Shown: positions 45,501 through 58,393, counted from the first letter of the stretch. The stretch is 64,000 bases of DNA from Citrus sinensis (GCF_022201045.2 NC_068556.1:18953501-19017500), one strand, 5' to 3'. Program-made: numbers and translations. The notes: a model not told the origin generated them from the sequence alone.

Positions 45501-48500
45501 GCATATTGTGTGAAACCAAAAAATTAATATCATAATTCAGAGTCTCACAAACTATTGTTTAAAAAGACTCTACAATATGAAAAAACTCAAAATTCCTCAT
45601 ACTCTAGCAAGTGAAAAACCAAAGGACTTTTCTCCATTTCTAGCATTGGGAATGATGGGTTAGCTAAAGTTATTCAACAACCAAGCACGGGGATCCACCA
45701 TAATACTACTTCTTACACAGCAATGATAAATAAAAAGGAATTCTTCACATGTAAAACAACTCCTACATTTTGAGCTCATACCCGCATTTGCATCAATGCC
45801 TGCTTTGCCATTTTCACTGAATTCCTTCTGCTTGTTGACCATGCTAGAAAGAATAATGCCTGATGCATTCAAAGCAGAAAAATCTGATTGGTTGGACATT
45901 GCCTCAGCTTCAATTTCAAGCCATTGGCCACTCTCATGCTTTCTTTTCCATAATTCCCTAAATCTCACACAAGCATCCCTGCAGCATTAATACATGCAAT
46001 TCCATAAGGAAAATGATATTGGAACAATAGTAATTCTGCAATTCTGTCACAGATCAATTGTAGAATAAATAACACAATATGTTCAAAGAAACATGTTCTT
46101 ACTTTAAACGCGAGGCTCCAAAGCTTTCAGCAAACGACATCAATGATGGGATGTGATCAACATCAAAACCTGCAGCTACAGCACGTGCAAAAGCCATCCC
46201 TTGCTCTTTCTGCAAGACAATTTTCCGTGTCTCTAGGACTTTCAAGAGCTGCACTCTGGTGAACAGGCATATAATATACAGCATAATTAACACCATGAAA
46301 ATGCCAATGCACATGCATAAACTCATATATATGGGTGCATCCGGAGCTTATGCAAAAAGAAAGCTGCTACCTCAACTGTCTGACAAGTCCATGTTTGATA
46401 ATTTGCAGTATTTGACGTAACAACTTGATTAAAATTTCCAAACAGATACAATTGGAAGAAAAGAGAAATGACTCCTCCATCTAAGTATTTTTCCTACTGT
46501 CAAAACAAATCAATAAAGAGCAGAAGGATGGACATTATGCATTTCAACTTTCATTTTGGCTTCAATAGCACATAGAACAGCCTGAAATGCTTTGACATCT
46601 CTGTTTTTCCCATGCTTCCAAAAAAATTAAAGGACAAAAAATGTTTTCAAAGTCTGTGAGGTTTGAAATGTTCAGTAAACAAATTTTCACAATTTCCCAT
46701 GTATGACCCTCAATATACATTCATTTTCTAGGATAATTAGGTACTCATGGTTGCATGGTATATACTTTGGATTTCCCTCCTGCACAGTAGAGCCATTTGC
46801 TTCAGGCGAATGTGCTTCAGGCTGCCAGATTTCAAAAAAAAAAATCATACAATAATAATGAGAAAAAAATTTCTACAATGAGGTAACTCAGATTCAAATC
46901 ACCGTATAAAGAACAATGGCTTTCTCCTCATTAGATTCCAATAAAGGTCGGCCACCTGTTCAAAAACATCGGTCCAAAAAAAAAAATCACAAGCTTATCA
47001 AAGCTACCAACAAAATTTTATTCTACACTACCCACTGAGTAAAGTAAAATAATAAGAGAACAGAAGAAGCAAATATTCAGCACCTAGTTCTTAGAATATA
47101 AACTTAAAAAATAAATAAAAAAATAAAAAACCACTGCAGAGTAAAAGCCTTTGGTCATGTGAATTAAAAATTGTACAATGGAAAGAAAAAGATACACAGA
47201 AACCGATGAATGAACTATAAAGCATAATACAAAAATGCAAAGCATCACTCAGCCTACTTCAGTATGAGTATAACAGCAAGATAAACATAATTATCCTTTT
47301 CTTCAGTACCTTCAATGCTTTGCACATGTTTTGCTGGATTTTCTTCTGTCTGTCAACAAAAAGGAAAAAGAAAGAAGAAAAATTGAATTTGTGCCCTGTG
47401 ACAGGTGTTTTATAGAAAACCAAGCATGTTACTTACTGTACTCAACCCCATCTCATTATTGCTTTGAATAGCAATTGCCTCCTCAATCTGCAAGATCTCA
47501 GATTCTATAGTATAAACCCGTTCCAGGACCTCAGGAGTGCTAACAAAGCGAACAAACCTATATTAAATAAAAGATTTAGTCCATTGTAGCAAAAAATATT
47601 TTCTCCACATACTCAAGAGTCACAGTACATATTTGCTTATATTAGTTAACAATAAATTCAGGTTAAAGACACAGAAAGTTCCACGATCCTTTCAATCTTC
47701 TGAGCTTCTGCTTAACACCGATTCTCTTGCAATACAAAACCCAAAAACAAGACAATATTTAAATGATTTAACTAGTATATGTTGACATGGCAATATTTTC
47801 TATACATTTGTCGTGATTCTCATAACCAGAGGCTATTAGTACTGTACTAAACCCAACATCTAAAACAATTACCCTCCCACTTTCACAGACCAAAGCCTTA
47901 TCAGCCTCTGTGCTACAGTTAATGGATCATGGGTCTCAATCTCTCAACCATTCGTGGCAAAAGCAAACTGACTTGATCTATAAGGGATGTAGTAGATCAA
48001 TATTCCAACAACATGTCAAAATTTGAATTCTCACCAATGCCTAGAATATGCGCCCTCCATAATGCAAGAACAAAATGCAACCAATGTGGCATCATTTAGC
48101 CGGCATTCCAGAAATTATTTTCTTTTTCTTTTGTAAAAGAACAGGATGAATAATTTTTAATATGGCAATCAACCATCACCTAGGTACCACCAGTTGCGCA
48201 ACATTTATAATGGTAAAAAATAGCATTCAACAACAAACAAACCTTTCGAGTGTTCCCTTTGTGAACCATGATGCATCGCTGCCAGGAGCTGGCTCAAGAA
48301 TAATTGAATAGCCACCTTTAGCCATCTGTTCTTGTGCAGTCTTCAAATGGGCAAGAAATGGATTCAGCAATCCCGACGCCATTTTTTCTGTCTTCCCATA
48401 TGCAGATATCAGCAAATCACACCTGAAAAAAAAAATGAAAATTCAGTTCCCATAGCTGCATTGCTGAGGAATATTACAAGTGAATTTGCACATAGATTCT

Positions 48501-48962
48501 TGACAAACCATATATTACAGATTACTCTGAAGAGTCAAGATAAACCAGAAAATCCATTCTATGATGTAAATAAAAGGCAATACCACTCCTTCAAAATTCA
48601 TAGACCGTTATCTAAAAAACAAAATACACATGTTTTGCAAAGAAATGCAAACTTAAAAAGACCTCTATAACATAAACCCAGCAAAGAAAACCAATCCTTC
48701 AACCACAGAGACATCAATGTCAGAAAATAAATAAACAAATAAAAAATATTAACCACAACACAGATCGCTAAATAAATTTCCCACAAAAAAAAATAATTAA
48801 AATAAAATTTCCCATTTCATCAACCAAATTTGTAGACATTTTAATCAGTAACATTATGAAAAAATAAGTCAAAATTGGACAATGTAAAGGGAAAAAAAAA
48901 TACCTTGTCCGAGTGGGAGTGAGCTGAAACACAGCTGAGTTAAGCCGAGTTGACGACTTCAT
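39590..48962 (-). CDS. COP1-interacting protein 7 (CIP7)-like
   Basis: Thirteen coding exons on the minus strand: 48962-48904, 48422-48243, 47557-47437, 47349-47310, 46955-46903, 46821-46766, 46255-46103, 45978-45782, 44861-43279, 43071-42103, 40966-40579, 39846-39781 and 39657-39590. The sum is 3,933 bases, 1,310 aa, in frame throughout. The N-terminus ([94 protein letters not shown]) is the conserved family head. The rest is long, charged and low-complexity, with a coiled segment ([40 protein letters not shown]). It ends [18 protein letters not shown]. Arabidopsis CIP7 binds COP1 and promotes light-regulated genes; family members are nuclear. I chose the ATG at 48962 because family proteins start there, though an in-frame ATG lies at 48989. 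The intron at 42102-40967 holds a hAT element. Confidence 0.9.
39959..40162. repeat. Tandem duplication of about 102 bp in a CIP7-like intron
   Basis: 39959-40060 and 40061-40162 are almost identical (TTACGGTTAC against TTACAGTTAC at the start, ending GTGAACATTGC). They lie between the coding exons at 39781-39846 and 40579-40966. Near identity suggests a recent event. Confidence 0.93.
41342..42037. mobile_element. hAT MITE, TAGGGATGGCAA ends, in a CIP7-like intron
   Basis: 696 bp with TAGGGATGGCAAAAT and, inverted, TAGGGATGGCAATGG. A perfect 8-bp duplication CTCATAAG occurs at 41334-41341 and 42038-42045. Subterminal regions are rich in GGGGTGGGG and CCCCACCCC. No transposase frame; the Pro/Gly-rich open frames within it are compositional. 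Its GC-rich ends differ from the copies at 32655 and 54632, so it is a related subfamily. Confidence 0.92.
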
Positions 48963-49096
48963 TGTTAACAAAATCCGATCTTTTACCACCTAGATCAATA
49001 AATCGTGCCCAAAAAAAAAAAAAACTTTTTTTTCCAAGAACTTAATCAATCTTGGGTTTATAAATAACTTTCACTCACATCCATCATAAAGAAAGC

Positions 49097-49210
49097 AGCT
49101 CAGTGTACTCTGCACATAAAAGTTTTACAGAGAGACCCCCAAACTCACGCCCAAGCTCAGCGTACTCTGCACATAAAAGTTTTTCAGAGAGACCCCCAAA
49201 AGAAGAAAGC
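49097..49210. repeat. 57-bp tandem duplication in the leader of the CIP7-like gene
   Basis: AGCTCAGTGTACTCTGCACA... at 49097 recurs as AGCTCAGCGTACTCTGCACA... at 49154, each running through CAGAGAGACCCCCAAA. It lies 135-250 bp upstream of the start codon, so probably in the 5' UTR or core promoter. Confidence 0.9.
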
Positions 49211-52200
49211 TGCTTTAGCTGGAGACAGAGAAACTAAGTGAGAGTAGGGGGGGGCTATAGAGAGAGAGAAAATAATTTTTTTTTTTTTAATTAAGAGAGA
49301 GAGGATCCAAAGATTATTGTTTGTGCTGTTGCTGGTCTTCGGATGCTTTACTAACTGCAAATTAATTTTTTTATTTTTCAGAAAATAATATTAGGAAATG
49401 TGGGGGGTGAAGCGGTAATTTAGCCTGAAGTTGACAAAAACATCATGGAAAATGCGGTTACGTAAAGACAAGGATTCGACAGTGATAGTGTTAAATTTGT
49501 TATTCCAAAATTACGAGAATGGCCTTATTGTTAATTTTCCAACGGTAACATTAATGTTGTTATCGACTGAAGTAGTGTTTGGTTGGTGGGTTTAGTCAAA
49601 CAAGTTATAACCATCTTCAATCTTCATCATCAATTCATAATTTATTTGTGCTTTTTAGAAATAAAAAAAGGTTTTTGATTCTATCAAACTTAACAAGCTT
49701 TGTTAAAACAAATGTTTCTGTACTTGCAAGCTTAGATAGAGGAAATTAGTTGAGGCTGAGGCTTTTAGTAAACAACATTATGCATCATCTAATTTTATTA
49801 ATTATTGCGCATTATTTGATCATTTGACGATGTTCGGATTATGGTACTTTTGAAGTATCATAATTAAACCTATTATTTGAATTATAATCATATAAATAAA
49901 GTAAAATTGTTAGTGTATAATGAGTAATTTCATTTAGGATGAGAAATGAAAAAAAAAATTGCATCATTAGTGAAAATGAAAAGATTGGAGTGATGATGAT
50001 ATAAGGCAAGTATAGCTTGAACAAGTCATTGGCGCATAATTAGATTGATGAAAAAGATTATTATTCACAATATATGATTAGAGAAAGACATGAAAGTTGA
50101 AACTTTGCCCCAACCTTTTTGTTAAGATTTCAGCCACTTAAATAGAAGATTGAAAAGATTAAAACAAAAGAAAAGTATTATCTCAATTCACCAATCTTTC
50201 TTGTAAGAAGGAATCCAACCCATCCATGATGAGGGGAGGGAAAAAGGAAGTCTTTAAGAGGATGCTTCGAAAATGTCATTACAACAATCATTGACTAGGG
50301 TGGTGTAAATTACTGGATACTTGATGGTGATACTTCGAGTTCATAATTACGATATAATATAACTATATGCTTCACCCTCAACATTGAACTATTACAAATA
50401 ATAAAGTTACATGTATATATTTTCATGCTTTGCTTATGAAGGTTTAAAGAAAATTAAAACAAATTAAGAAATAATAGTTAAAATAGGACTAGCGAATTAG
50501 ATGTTTACCAATGACATACAAGATTCTCATGATTTTATTTAAAAATAATTAGGTCCATGAAATTTCAAGTTAGTGCCTTATAATTGTATTCTATAAGTCA
50601 TCTAGAATAAGAGAAATAGAGAATGTGCTATGTATTCTCTGTTTCTGTCATACTTTGAAGCAATATGAACATAATAATTGTATCAACCTATGAACCATTT
50701 AAAACTAACATATGAAAATAATATTCAAGTCCCTCGTGTGTGTTAATGAAAATTAGATTAGTTCGGGGCCTACATATTCAGATTGCACCATATTTAATCG
50801 ATTTAGACAGTGCATTTGTAATGTGTCATTAACCATGTTTCACTTATTTTTATCCCGGACAGTTGTTGAAATAGATCTAGTCATTGTCATATGAGCAAAA
50901 ACTACAGTCAGTGGACCGTTCCAAATGGAAAAAATTAGGCCAAGGACAAGGAGAGTCCTCCTAATTTACTATTCATGTTACAATAAAACGATAACATTAT
51001 CTATATTATGATGTTATCATTTTTATCTTTCTACTATCTTACTACTGTTCAAATAACATTTTCCTATTCTTTTTATTTTTTTATGTAAGCTTCAGTTATG
51101 CTATTATGCTCCACTAGGATTTTATTTTCAGTAAAACATCAACAAGATGGAGGCCAAAGTAAGTGCTAAATTACTAAAGAGCCCATAGATATCATAGTTT
51201 TGGCATTACCTTCTTGTAGAGTCTCATCAGTTCTTTATTTGGATTTTCAATCAGATTTTGGTCCCCCATGTGTCATTATTTCACCAATAAAACTTTAATT
51301 TTATTTTCCAACTTTTAATGATTCATTGTGGATAAAAAGGGGCCTGTAGACTACAATTAGAATGATTGATCCTTGGTAACATTTTCATAAAAATACAATC
51401 AAACCGGCATTTATTGAATTGATCCAGTTTGAAGTAATTGCCATCATTTATGAAACTTTTTATGAAAAAATGCAAACTATTATACAAATCAGAATCCACA
51501 GTCGGACTAATTTGATTACATTCAGTGTATATTCCTTTTCCTATTTTTTATTAGGAAGTCAGTGATGAAGAAGAATCAATAGTGTAAATAATTAGTAATA
51601 TATTAAATATAAAAAATTAAATCTGTTCTTAAGCTACATGGACAGTAGGTCCAAATGTGCCCAAACTGCCAAACAAGAAGGGCACCGCCATTTTATCTTT
51701 GGCTTGATGGTTCATTCATGAATTTTGCCTCTTTCTTCTTCCTTTCCTTTCCTTTTTTTTTTTTTTTTTTTGGAAGTTTTCAATTATGATTAGTGTTATA
51801 ATTTGATGCTTGGCTAGTTTCCCATTTCAGAATTTAGCAGCCTTATAATCTAATTTCAGAATCTTTTCCATATTCAGTCTAAAGAAAGATACATATCCAA
51901 TTTTGATATAATGGTCACACCATTGACAATATTTAAATCTGATTACATAGTTGGCTTCTTGACCTACTTTTCATCCCCGCTCTTTTGATTGGGAAAAAAG
52001 AAAAGAAAAACTCCGTACTCAACAGTAAAACACCATCATTTACATTCTGTTGGAGGCTTGATGGAATTTGATGAGCATATAATTAAATCAATTATATAGA
52101 AGAAAAAATTGGTAATTAATGATATTCATAAGGGATCAAAGGACCCCAATAATAATACTACAGCTATGCTGCAACAGAAACAGCATATCTAAGCATTTAT

Positions 52201-52285
52201 TCTAAATTACTTATAACATATATTATATACAAAGAAAAAAAAATCATGTTTTAATATATAATATAAATTCAAATAATTAATTCTA
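49211..52285. other. Intergenic
   Basis: Promoter side of the CIP7-like gene (a GA-rich stretch with GAGAGAGAGA near 49260 and 49295), followed by about 2.9 kb of AT-rich sequence without a recognisable gene. A poly-T run lies at about 51747-51770. Confidence 0.45.
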
Positions 52286-53624
52286 CTAAAATTTTGAAGA
52301 ATATTGGCTATCATACCTTTTTCTGATAGTCCTATTATTATCAGAGAAACTTCTAAATGTCTTTTTGTGATCACCGTTATTTAATTTTTTAGGACTAATA
52401 GCAGCGAGCTTTGAACAAATTCCCCCGAATAAACCATTTGATTCTTCATTTTCATCATCATCAACATCAAGTAAAGATCCTGATTCTTCAACCGGAAGGC
52501 TATCCCAAAGATGAAACCCTTGGAAACTATTGTCTTTATCAGCAATAGGCATCTCTTCTTGAATACCTCCTAGCGAATATTTTGTTCCGGCTGCAGCTTT
52601 TGAGGGTGATGAGTGTTCTTGTTTGTTCAATTGATCATTAACATCATTCCATGTAATTGATGAATTTGTGGTACTGTATGATCCGAATGATGAACGCGAT
52701 GCTTCGGATGAAGATGGCGAATAAGTTGATGAGGAAGGAGAAGCCGTTGCACTTCCGAATCCTTGGATTTCATTTGTTATTCTTAATGCTTTTAATCTAG
52801 CTTCTTTGAGAGTTTGTCCTCCTCCTAATAACTTCAGTATATTTTCAGCTCTCTTTTGCATGTTAGCACCCCAATTGAACCTATAACACGATTGTTGTAG
52901 AAATTGTTTTAGCGGCATACATATGCACACGCTGTATAAGATTTTTAAAAACTCGGCGCAGTTCAGATCCAGCATTAGAATAATAAAGCAACACTCACCC
53001 TTTTTCATCGATGTAAACAAAAGTTCCAAGCTCTTGGAGTATAGCCGTATCGCATTGAAATTCTATTGCAAAATCCTCAGCACCATGAGTTAGTAAGAAC
53101 TCAAGAAGTACCAATGTTTTATAGGATTGCCTCCAAAGCTTCCAATCGATGCAATATAACCTGCAGCATTTTATAATTTGAATTGCCAAAAAAAAAAAAA
53201 AAATTGTGAACATAATAATAATAATAATCACAATACAAAAATCTTTGAAATGAATCAATCATAATTTGCATTTTTCTATAAGCTACCTTCTGTGTAGAAC
53301 ATCAACAATTCGCCAGTAATCATCTACATCGCAAGATGCCTCGGCTAGTTTAGTCATTGTTTTTGCATCAGGGCCCAATGGATCATTGTTTGTTGCTTCT
53401 TCTGCCAGCCTTCAAATTAATATGATCATGGCGATGAAATGTTAATGATAAAGAAAGTGAAATTATAGATACTTCAATAATATTTCTAAATGTTTTGAAT
53501 GAAATTAATTAAAGACTCACAATTCTGCTTCAGAAACATCAGTGAAGGCAAGCCTAGCAGTTTTGTATTTCTCTTGAAGATAACCAGACGCTTGTTTCTT
53601 AATCTGATTTATCAGGGTCTCCAT
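52286..53624 (-). CDS. ENTH-domain (epsin-like) protein
   Basis: Four exons on the minus strand: 53624-53521, 53409-53287, 53160-52999 and 52880-52286. These sum to 984 bases, 327 aa. The ENTH domain covers about residues 20-145, with TNNDPLGPDAKTMTKLAEAS, YWRIVDVLHRRL, WRQSYKTLVLLEFLLTHGAE and ILKLLGG. ENTH proteins bind phosphoinositides and clathrin adaptors at endosomal, Golgi or plasma membranes. The remaining 180 residues are Ser/Asn-rich with an acidic patch (LLDVDDDENEE) and no DPW/NPF runs noticed. It is therefore a short ENTH protein rather than a full epsin with ubiquitin-interaction motifs. Splice sites are GT-AG and keep frame. Confidence 0.92.
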
Positions 53625-53967
53625 CCTAAAATCTCCTTAAATTATTGTGAATTTTTTAGACTATAAATTATTTTGGAAGTATAATTTTGATTAATGCAAG
53701 CAATGTTCCTCCAATTCTCCATGCTCAGGTTTTGGAGCAGTTATTGTAAGGGATTAAATAGATGATGAATAGTATAATTTGACCGTATTTTATTATTTTT
53801 CAATAAAAATAAACAAGAAAAAAAATGCTTGGTAAAACTCAAAATTAGGACCTACAAACAATCATGCCCGTGGATTTTGGGTGCTTGAGGTTTTGTGGAT
53901 CCGATAACTTATCAATGTTTCCTAAGTTGATGGCTTCCATTTTAAAGTAATTTTTTTCCTTGAGTAG

Positions 53968-54135
53968 TGATACACATCCCAAATTTTTTAATTTAAAAAG
54001 TTATCCTAAATGATGTGTCATTAATTGAGTGGTTGATAATTTTTTACAAGATCCAAGTGAATTAATTGTATTATTTCACCAACCAATTGATAAATGACAC
54101 ATCATTTGGGATAAAAAAATTTGGAATGTGTAGCA
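53968..54135. mobile_element. Short fold-back MITE
   Basis: About 168 bp. The arms TGATACACATCCCAAATTTTTT and TGCTACACATTCCAAATTTTTT are inverted, with further matching TCCTAAATGATGTGTCATT against TCCCAAATGATGTGTCATT. No unambiguous target duplication. A degraded relative appears near 7915-8060. Confidence 0.7.
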
Positions 54136-54439
54136 TTATTCTTTTTCCTTTATTTACTAAAAAAATAGGTTTAGGATCATCTCCATATTTTTCTCTACTT
54201 ACCTTCATAATCTTTTTTTAAAAAAAAGTTTGATCGTAAATAAAGTGAAAAGATAAATATAAAACTCAATATTAACCAACTAGAAAAAAAAAAGACAAAG
54301 ATTATTATTTCCTAACAAATAATAGCCGTCTTAATCGAGGACCATATTTTTTTACATGAAATCTAAGATTTGCGACAAAATTGTTTACAATTCATTTTGA
54401 TGTAATTATAGTTTTTATAACATTCTATAAGTCACATTT

Positions 54440-54582
54440 ATATTAATTTTTTTTTTTGTTTGAACCACGAGGTGGTCCTGAGTGGGCCCCAAAGTGGTGA
54501 CTCTATATGAGAGCGGGGCTTGAACCCCGATCTCTCTTAAGGAGTGAGAGTGCCGAACTACTCACACCAACTAACTTTAATT
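54440..54582 (-). mobile_element. tRNA-derived SINE
   Basis: On the minus strand it opens GTTGGTGTGAGTAGTTCGG (A-box region), has the B box inside GGGGTTCAAGCCCC (54515-54528) and ends in an A run (T run 54447-54457 on plus). It is flanked by a 10-bp direct repeat AGTCACATTT (54430-54439 and 54583-54592). Structure and duplication together make this a confident SINE. Confidence 0.85.
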
Positions 54583-54631
54583 AGTCACATTTTTATGGGA
54601 GCTGCTACCTTACGTTTAACGTAAGGTACAG

Positions 54632-55618
54632 TAGGGATGGCAAAAATCCCCACGGGGACGGGTACCCTCGGGGATTTTCCCCATTTGGGGAGGGTACGGG
54701 GATAATTTTATACCCAATTTTTTTTTCGGGGAGGGGATGGGGAAAATTTTTTACCCAACTTTTTATTTGGGGAGGGGACGGGGATGAGGTGGAATCCCCA
54801 TCCCCTACCCATTTCCCCATTTTAATTTTTAATTTTATTTTTATTTTTAAAATTACTAATAAATAAATAACAAAATTATAAATATTGTTAAAAATAATAA
54901 ATATCAAAATAGTTGTATGTTGGGAAAGTGGTCACCCTTTGCCGGGAATTAGTTGAAGTGTATTAATTGAAGTTTTCACCAACTGTTTATTGCTTTGATT
55001 ATACTGGTAGTAGTTCTTCTACTAGATCTACAAGGGATTCTTATAAGAAAGTAACCAAATGGATGACAGGTTTTGATGATTATGTAAACAATGGAGATTG
55101 TGCAGTTGTTGCAGATGAATTAGATTCATATTTGGATGAGAAAGTTATATCTCGGATGGAAGATTTTAATATTTTGAGTTGGTGGAAGACAAATGCTAAT
55201 AGGTATCCTACATTAGCTCGAATTGCTAGAGATATTTTGGCAATTCCAATTACAACAGTTGCTTCTGAATTAGTTTTTAACACCAGTGGTAGAGTTGTGA
55301 GCCCATACCGTAACAAACTTCATCCAAGCACATTGGAGGCCTTAATGTGCTGTCAAAGTTGGTTACGAGCTTACAATAGCGGTATGAGTTTATTTTAATA
55401 TGATTAATTTAAAATCGAAAATAAAAAAATGTATTAAACTATTAGTTATTCGGGGACCGGGGAGCCTCGGGGATCCCCTGTTATTATTCGGGGAGGGGAT
55501 GGGGATTCTCTCAAGCAATTCTGACGGGGACGGGGAGGGGACGGGGACATATGCAAAATATCGGGGATGGGTATGGGGAGATTGGTCCCCTCCCCTCCCC
55601 TCCCCATTGCCATCCCTA
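54632..55618 (+). mobile_element. hAT transposon remnant, TAGGGATGGCAA family, with hATC domain
   Basis: 987 bp with TAGGGATGGCAA ends and a perfect 8-bp duplication AGGTACAG (54624-54631, 55619-55626). GC-rich subterminal repeats match the copy at 32655-33615. Unlike the other two family members it retains the C-terminal part of a transposase on the plus strand. Non-autonomous. Confidence 0.95.
54967..55398 (+). pseudogene. hAT transposase C-terminal (dimerisation) fragment
   Basis: 143 codons ending at TAA 55398. The hATC signature is clear: ILSWWKTNANRYPTLARIA, then ILAIPITTVASEL (usually SES), the GGRVxxPYRxxL-like box and EALMCCQSWLRA. The BED zinc finger, the DDE catalytic core and the insertion domain are missing, so it cannot transpose DNA. 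Resembles the DAYSLEEPER/RICESLEEPER-type group. It could in principle dimerise with a full transposase, but that is speculation. Confidence 0.88.
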
Positions 55619-55849
55619 AGGTACAGCCCCCTCACACAGCTGGATCTCATTGGGATTCGTTCCTCAGCTGTGTGAGGGGGCTGTACCTTACGTTAAACGT
55701 AAGGTAGGCCAACCCCATTTTTATTATTAATTGAAGTATTATATAATCAAAATTAAACATATTTGTATTGTGTATTCATCCAATCAATGTTGTTAAATCA
55801 TTTGTAATTATTCAGAAGGGCCATTGAGAAGAGAGTCTTACATGGGCCG

Positions 55850-57900
55850 GACTATTCGCCTCTTGCCAAGTGTGGATTGGGAGACGGGAGACCCGTCTTT
55901 AGTGCACTAATTGGATGAGGCTCACCACCCAATTAAAAAATTTAATTTAATTAATGATAAATGAGCTCAATTTGGTTCGGTTTAGTTCCGCCGGTTCTCA
56001 AGCCTGCATGCTTCATTTTCGGTTCAGTTTAATTTTGAATTGAAAACTAAATTAAATCAAAAAGTTATCTGAAACAATATAAATTCATAGTTTCTTTGAA
56101 ATAATTGAAAATTTACAGTTTCTTATCAATATCGAAATAAACCAAATCTAGCAATTCGGCTAACCAGCTAGCTTGGCTTGATCTTTTTTTCTTTGACCAA
56201 ACCTAACATTGATTTTATACCGTGAACACATTTGAACCAGAAATTTATGTTATGGTGAAAAATGTCAAACCGTAATCAATGACATTCTCTGTGGTAAAAT
56301 CCGACAACTTTGATAGTCAGATACACACTCCATTCTATAAGTTATAATCTTGTCTGATAAGTATTTTTATGCAAAATCATTCCCTATTTTGATCTACATA
56401 CTCATTTCATTAGGAAAACATGAGAAATTATCTATTAATGATATCGGTATAAAAGAAAATTATCAAAAACTGTTATCAAAATAAGAGTTTGAGATAGACA
56501 AACTAATCATCTTATGTCAAGTGTGGATCTTATGACTCAAACTTAGTATTATTTGAGTGGGGAACACCCAACCCATAATTAAATGGATGGAGTTGACCAC
56601 CCTATTAAAAATTAAATTTATATTAATGCCAAGTGAACCTATTTAGTTCGGTTCAGTTCAATTGAATTTAGTTTTTTAATTATCTTTGTCCACTCCTAAT
56701 ATATAGAATTATCATAAATTCATTTCAACCAATTCATATTCACATTCACCTTACTATCAAATGGCAAACCACAATGTATGAGAACCATACACTCAATTCA
56801 TTAATAAAAATGACATTATCTGAATAGATATTTGTATAAAAGAAAATTATTAAGAAATATCATTAAAATGAGAGACTCAATTACCTTATGCGCCAAGCGT
56901 GAAATTCAAAACTCAATGTTGGCATAATTTGGGTGGAACACACCATATAATAAAATGAGTGGACCCCACCACACTATTAAAAATTAAATTTATATAAATG
57001 CTAAGTGAACCAAGTTCGTTTGATTTAGTTCGGTTTGGTTCAATCCAATTTTTAATTTTCTTTGACCACTCCTAATATATAGAATTATCATTAACTCATT
57101 TCAACGAATTCATATTCACATAACTATCAAAATGACAAACCACAATTTACGATAACCATACACTCAATTCATTAATAAAAATGATAAATTAACTAAATAG
57201 ATATATGTATAAAAGAAAATTAATAAGAAATGTCATTAAAGTGAGAGACTCAATCACTTTTTACGCCAAGTGTGAATCTCGGGATTCAAAATTAGTATTA
57301 CTTGAGTGGAACATACCATATAATTAAATGAGGGAACCCCACAACATTATTAAAAGTTAAATTTATATAAATGCCAAGTGAACCAATTTGATTCATTTCA
57401 ATTCGGTTCGGTTCGGTTCAATTCGATTTTTTAATTTTCTTTGTCCACTCCTAATATATAGAATTATCATTAACTCATTTCAACCAATTCATATTTACAT
57501 TACTATCAAAATGGCAAACCACAATTTATGGGAACCATACACTCAATTTATTAGTAAAAATGACAAACTAGCTAAATAGATATTTGTATAAAGAAAATTA
57601 TTAAGAAATGTCATCAAAGTGAGAGACTCAAACACTTTATATGTTAAGTGTGAATCTCGAGACTCAAAATTGGTATTACTTGGGTGTAACACATCCTTCG
57701 ATTAGATAAGTCGACCCCACCGCACTATTAAAAATTAAATTTACATAAACACAAGTGAATCAATTTGGTCGATTGGGCTCGATTTTTTTTTTTTTTAATA
57801 ATTTTAGTTTTCCACTCCTAACCTATAGAATTATCATAAACTCATTTTAACCATATATTGACACTACTATTAAAATGGCAAACCACAACTTTAATATAGC
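55850..57900. repeat. Tandem array, about 375-bp units
   Basis: The anchor CAAGTGTGGA (with variants) occurs near 55868, 56519, 56892, 57268 and 57643. A second anchor, CCACTCCTAATATATAGAAT, occurs at 56690, 57066 and 57445 and, diverged, at 57812. Three intervals are 373-376 bp and the first is about 650 bp. Units contain GGTTCGGTTCAATTC runs and a conserved ATGGCAAACCACAATTTATG segment. Units differ at many positions, so this is an old, short array. Confidence 0.88.
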
Positions 57901-58393
57901 AAGTAAAACATTCAAAAAGAACTTATTGATGACAGTCAGAATGTACATTGGAATAATTTTTGTGTTATATTAAACATATACAATGTACTATTATAATCTT
58001 GTTGAACTAGTGAAGTTCTCAAGTCTGCAGCACAACTCTACAACAGTAAACACACAAATGATTGTATATTACTTCCATTGTCGAAGATATATAGCATCCA
58101 AATTTTTATGACTTTTAAGAATTTTCACTAACCATGCATCAAAATCAAATCACATCTTCCAGAATCGAATACAAAACAAACAGAAAAACTTTATTACTAA
58201 TGACTGAATAACAAAGTAACGACTCTGACACCAACACGAAAACAACATGTAACAACAATAGCAATGACACCATTGACTCAAAAACAGCAAACTGATAATT
58301 CTAAGGTTTTCTTCTGTTTTGTTTTTTTTTAAATTTAATTTAAAGAACATTGACCCGAATGCATCCTGAATCTGCAAATAATCCTTGAGGATT

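Larger units (their letters stand above)
54605..55707. mobile_element. Perfect fold-back element, split by a hAT insertion
   Basis: The outer pieces are 54605-54631 and 55627-55707. Ignoring the hAT and one copy of its duplication, the site is a 108-bp hairpin: two 43-bp arms that are exact inverted repeats (outer ends CTACCTTACG, inner ends CACACAGCTG) around a 22-base loop (55643-55664). Each arm contains its own imperfect palindrome around ACGTTTAACGT. No coding capacity and no clear outer target duplication. Confidence 0.85.
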
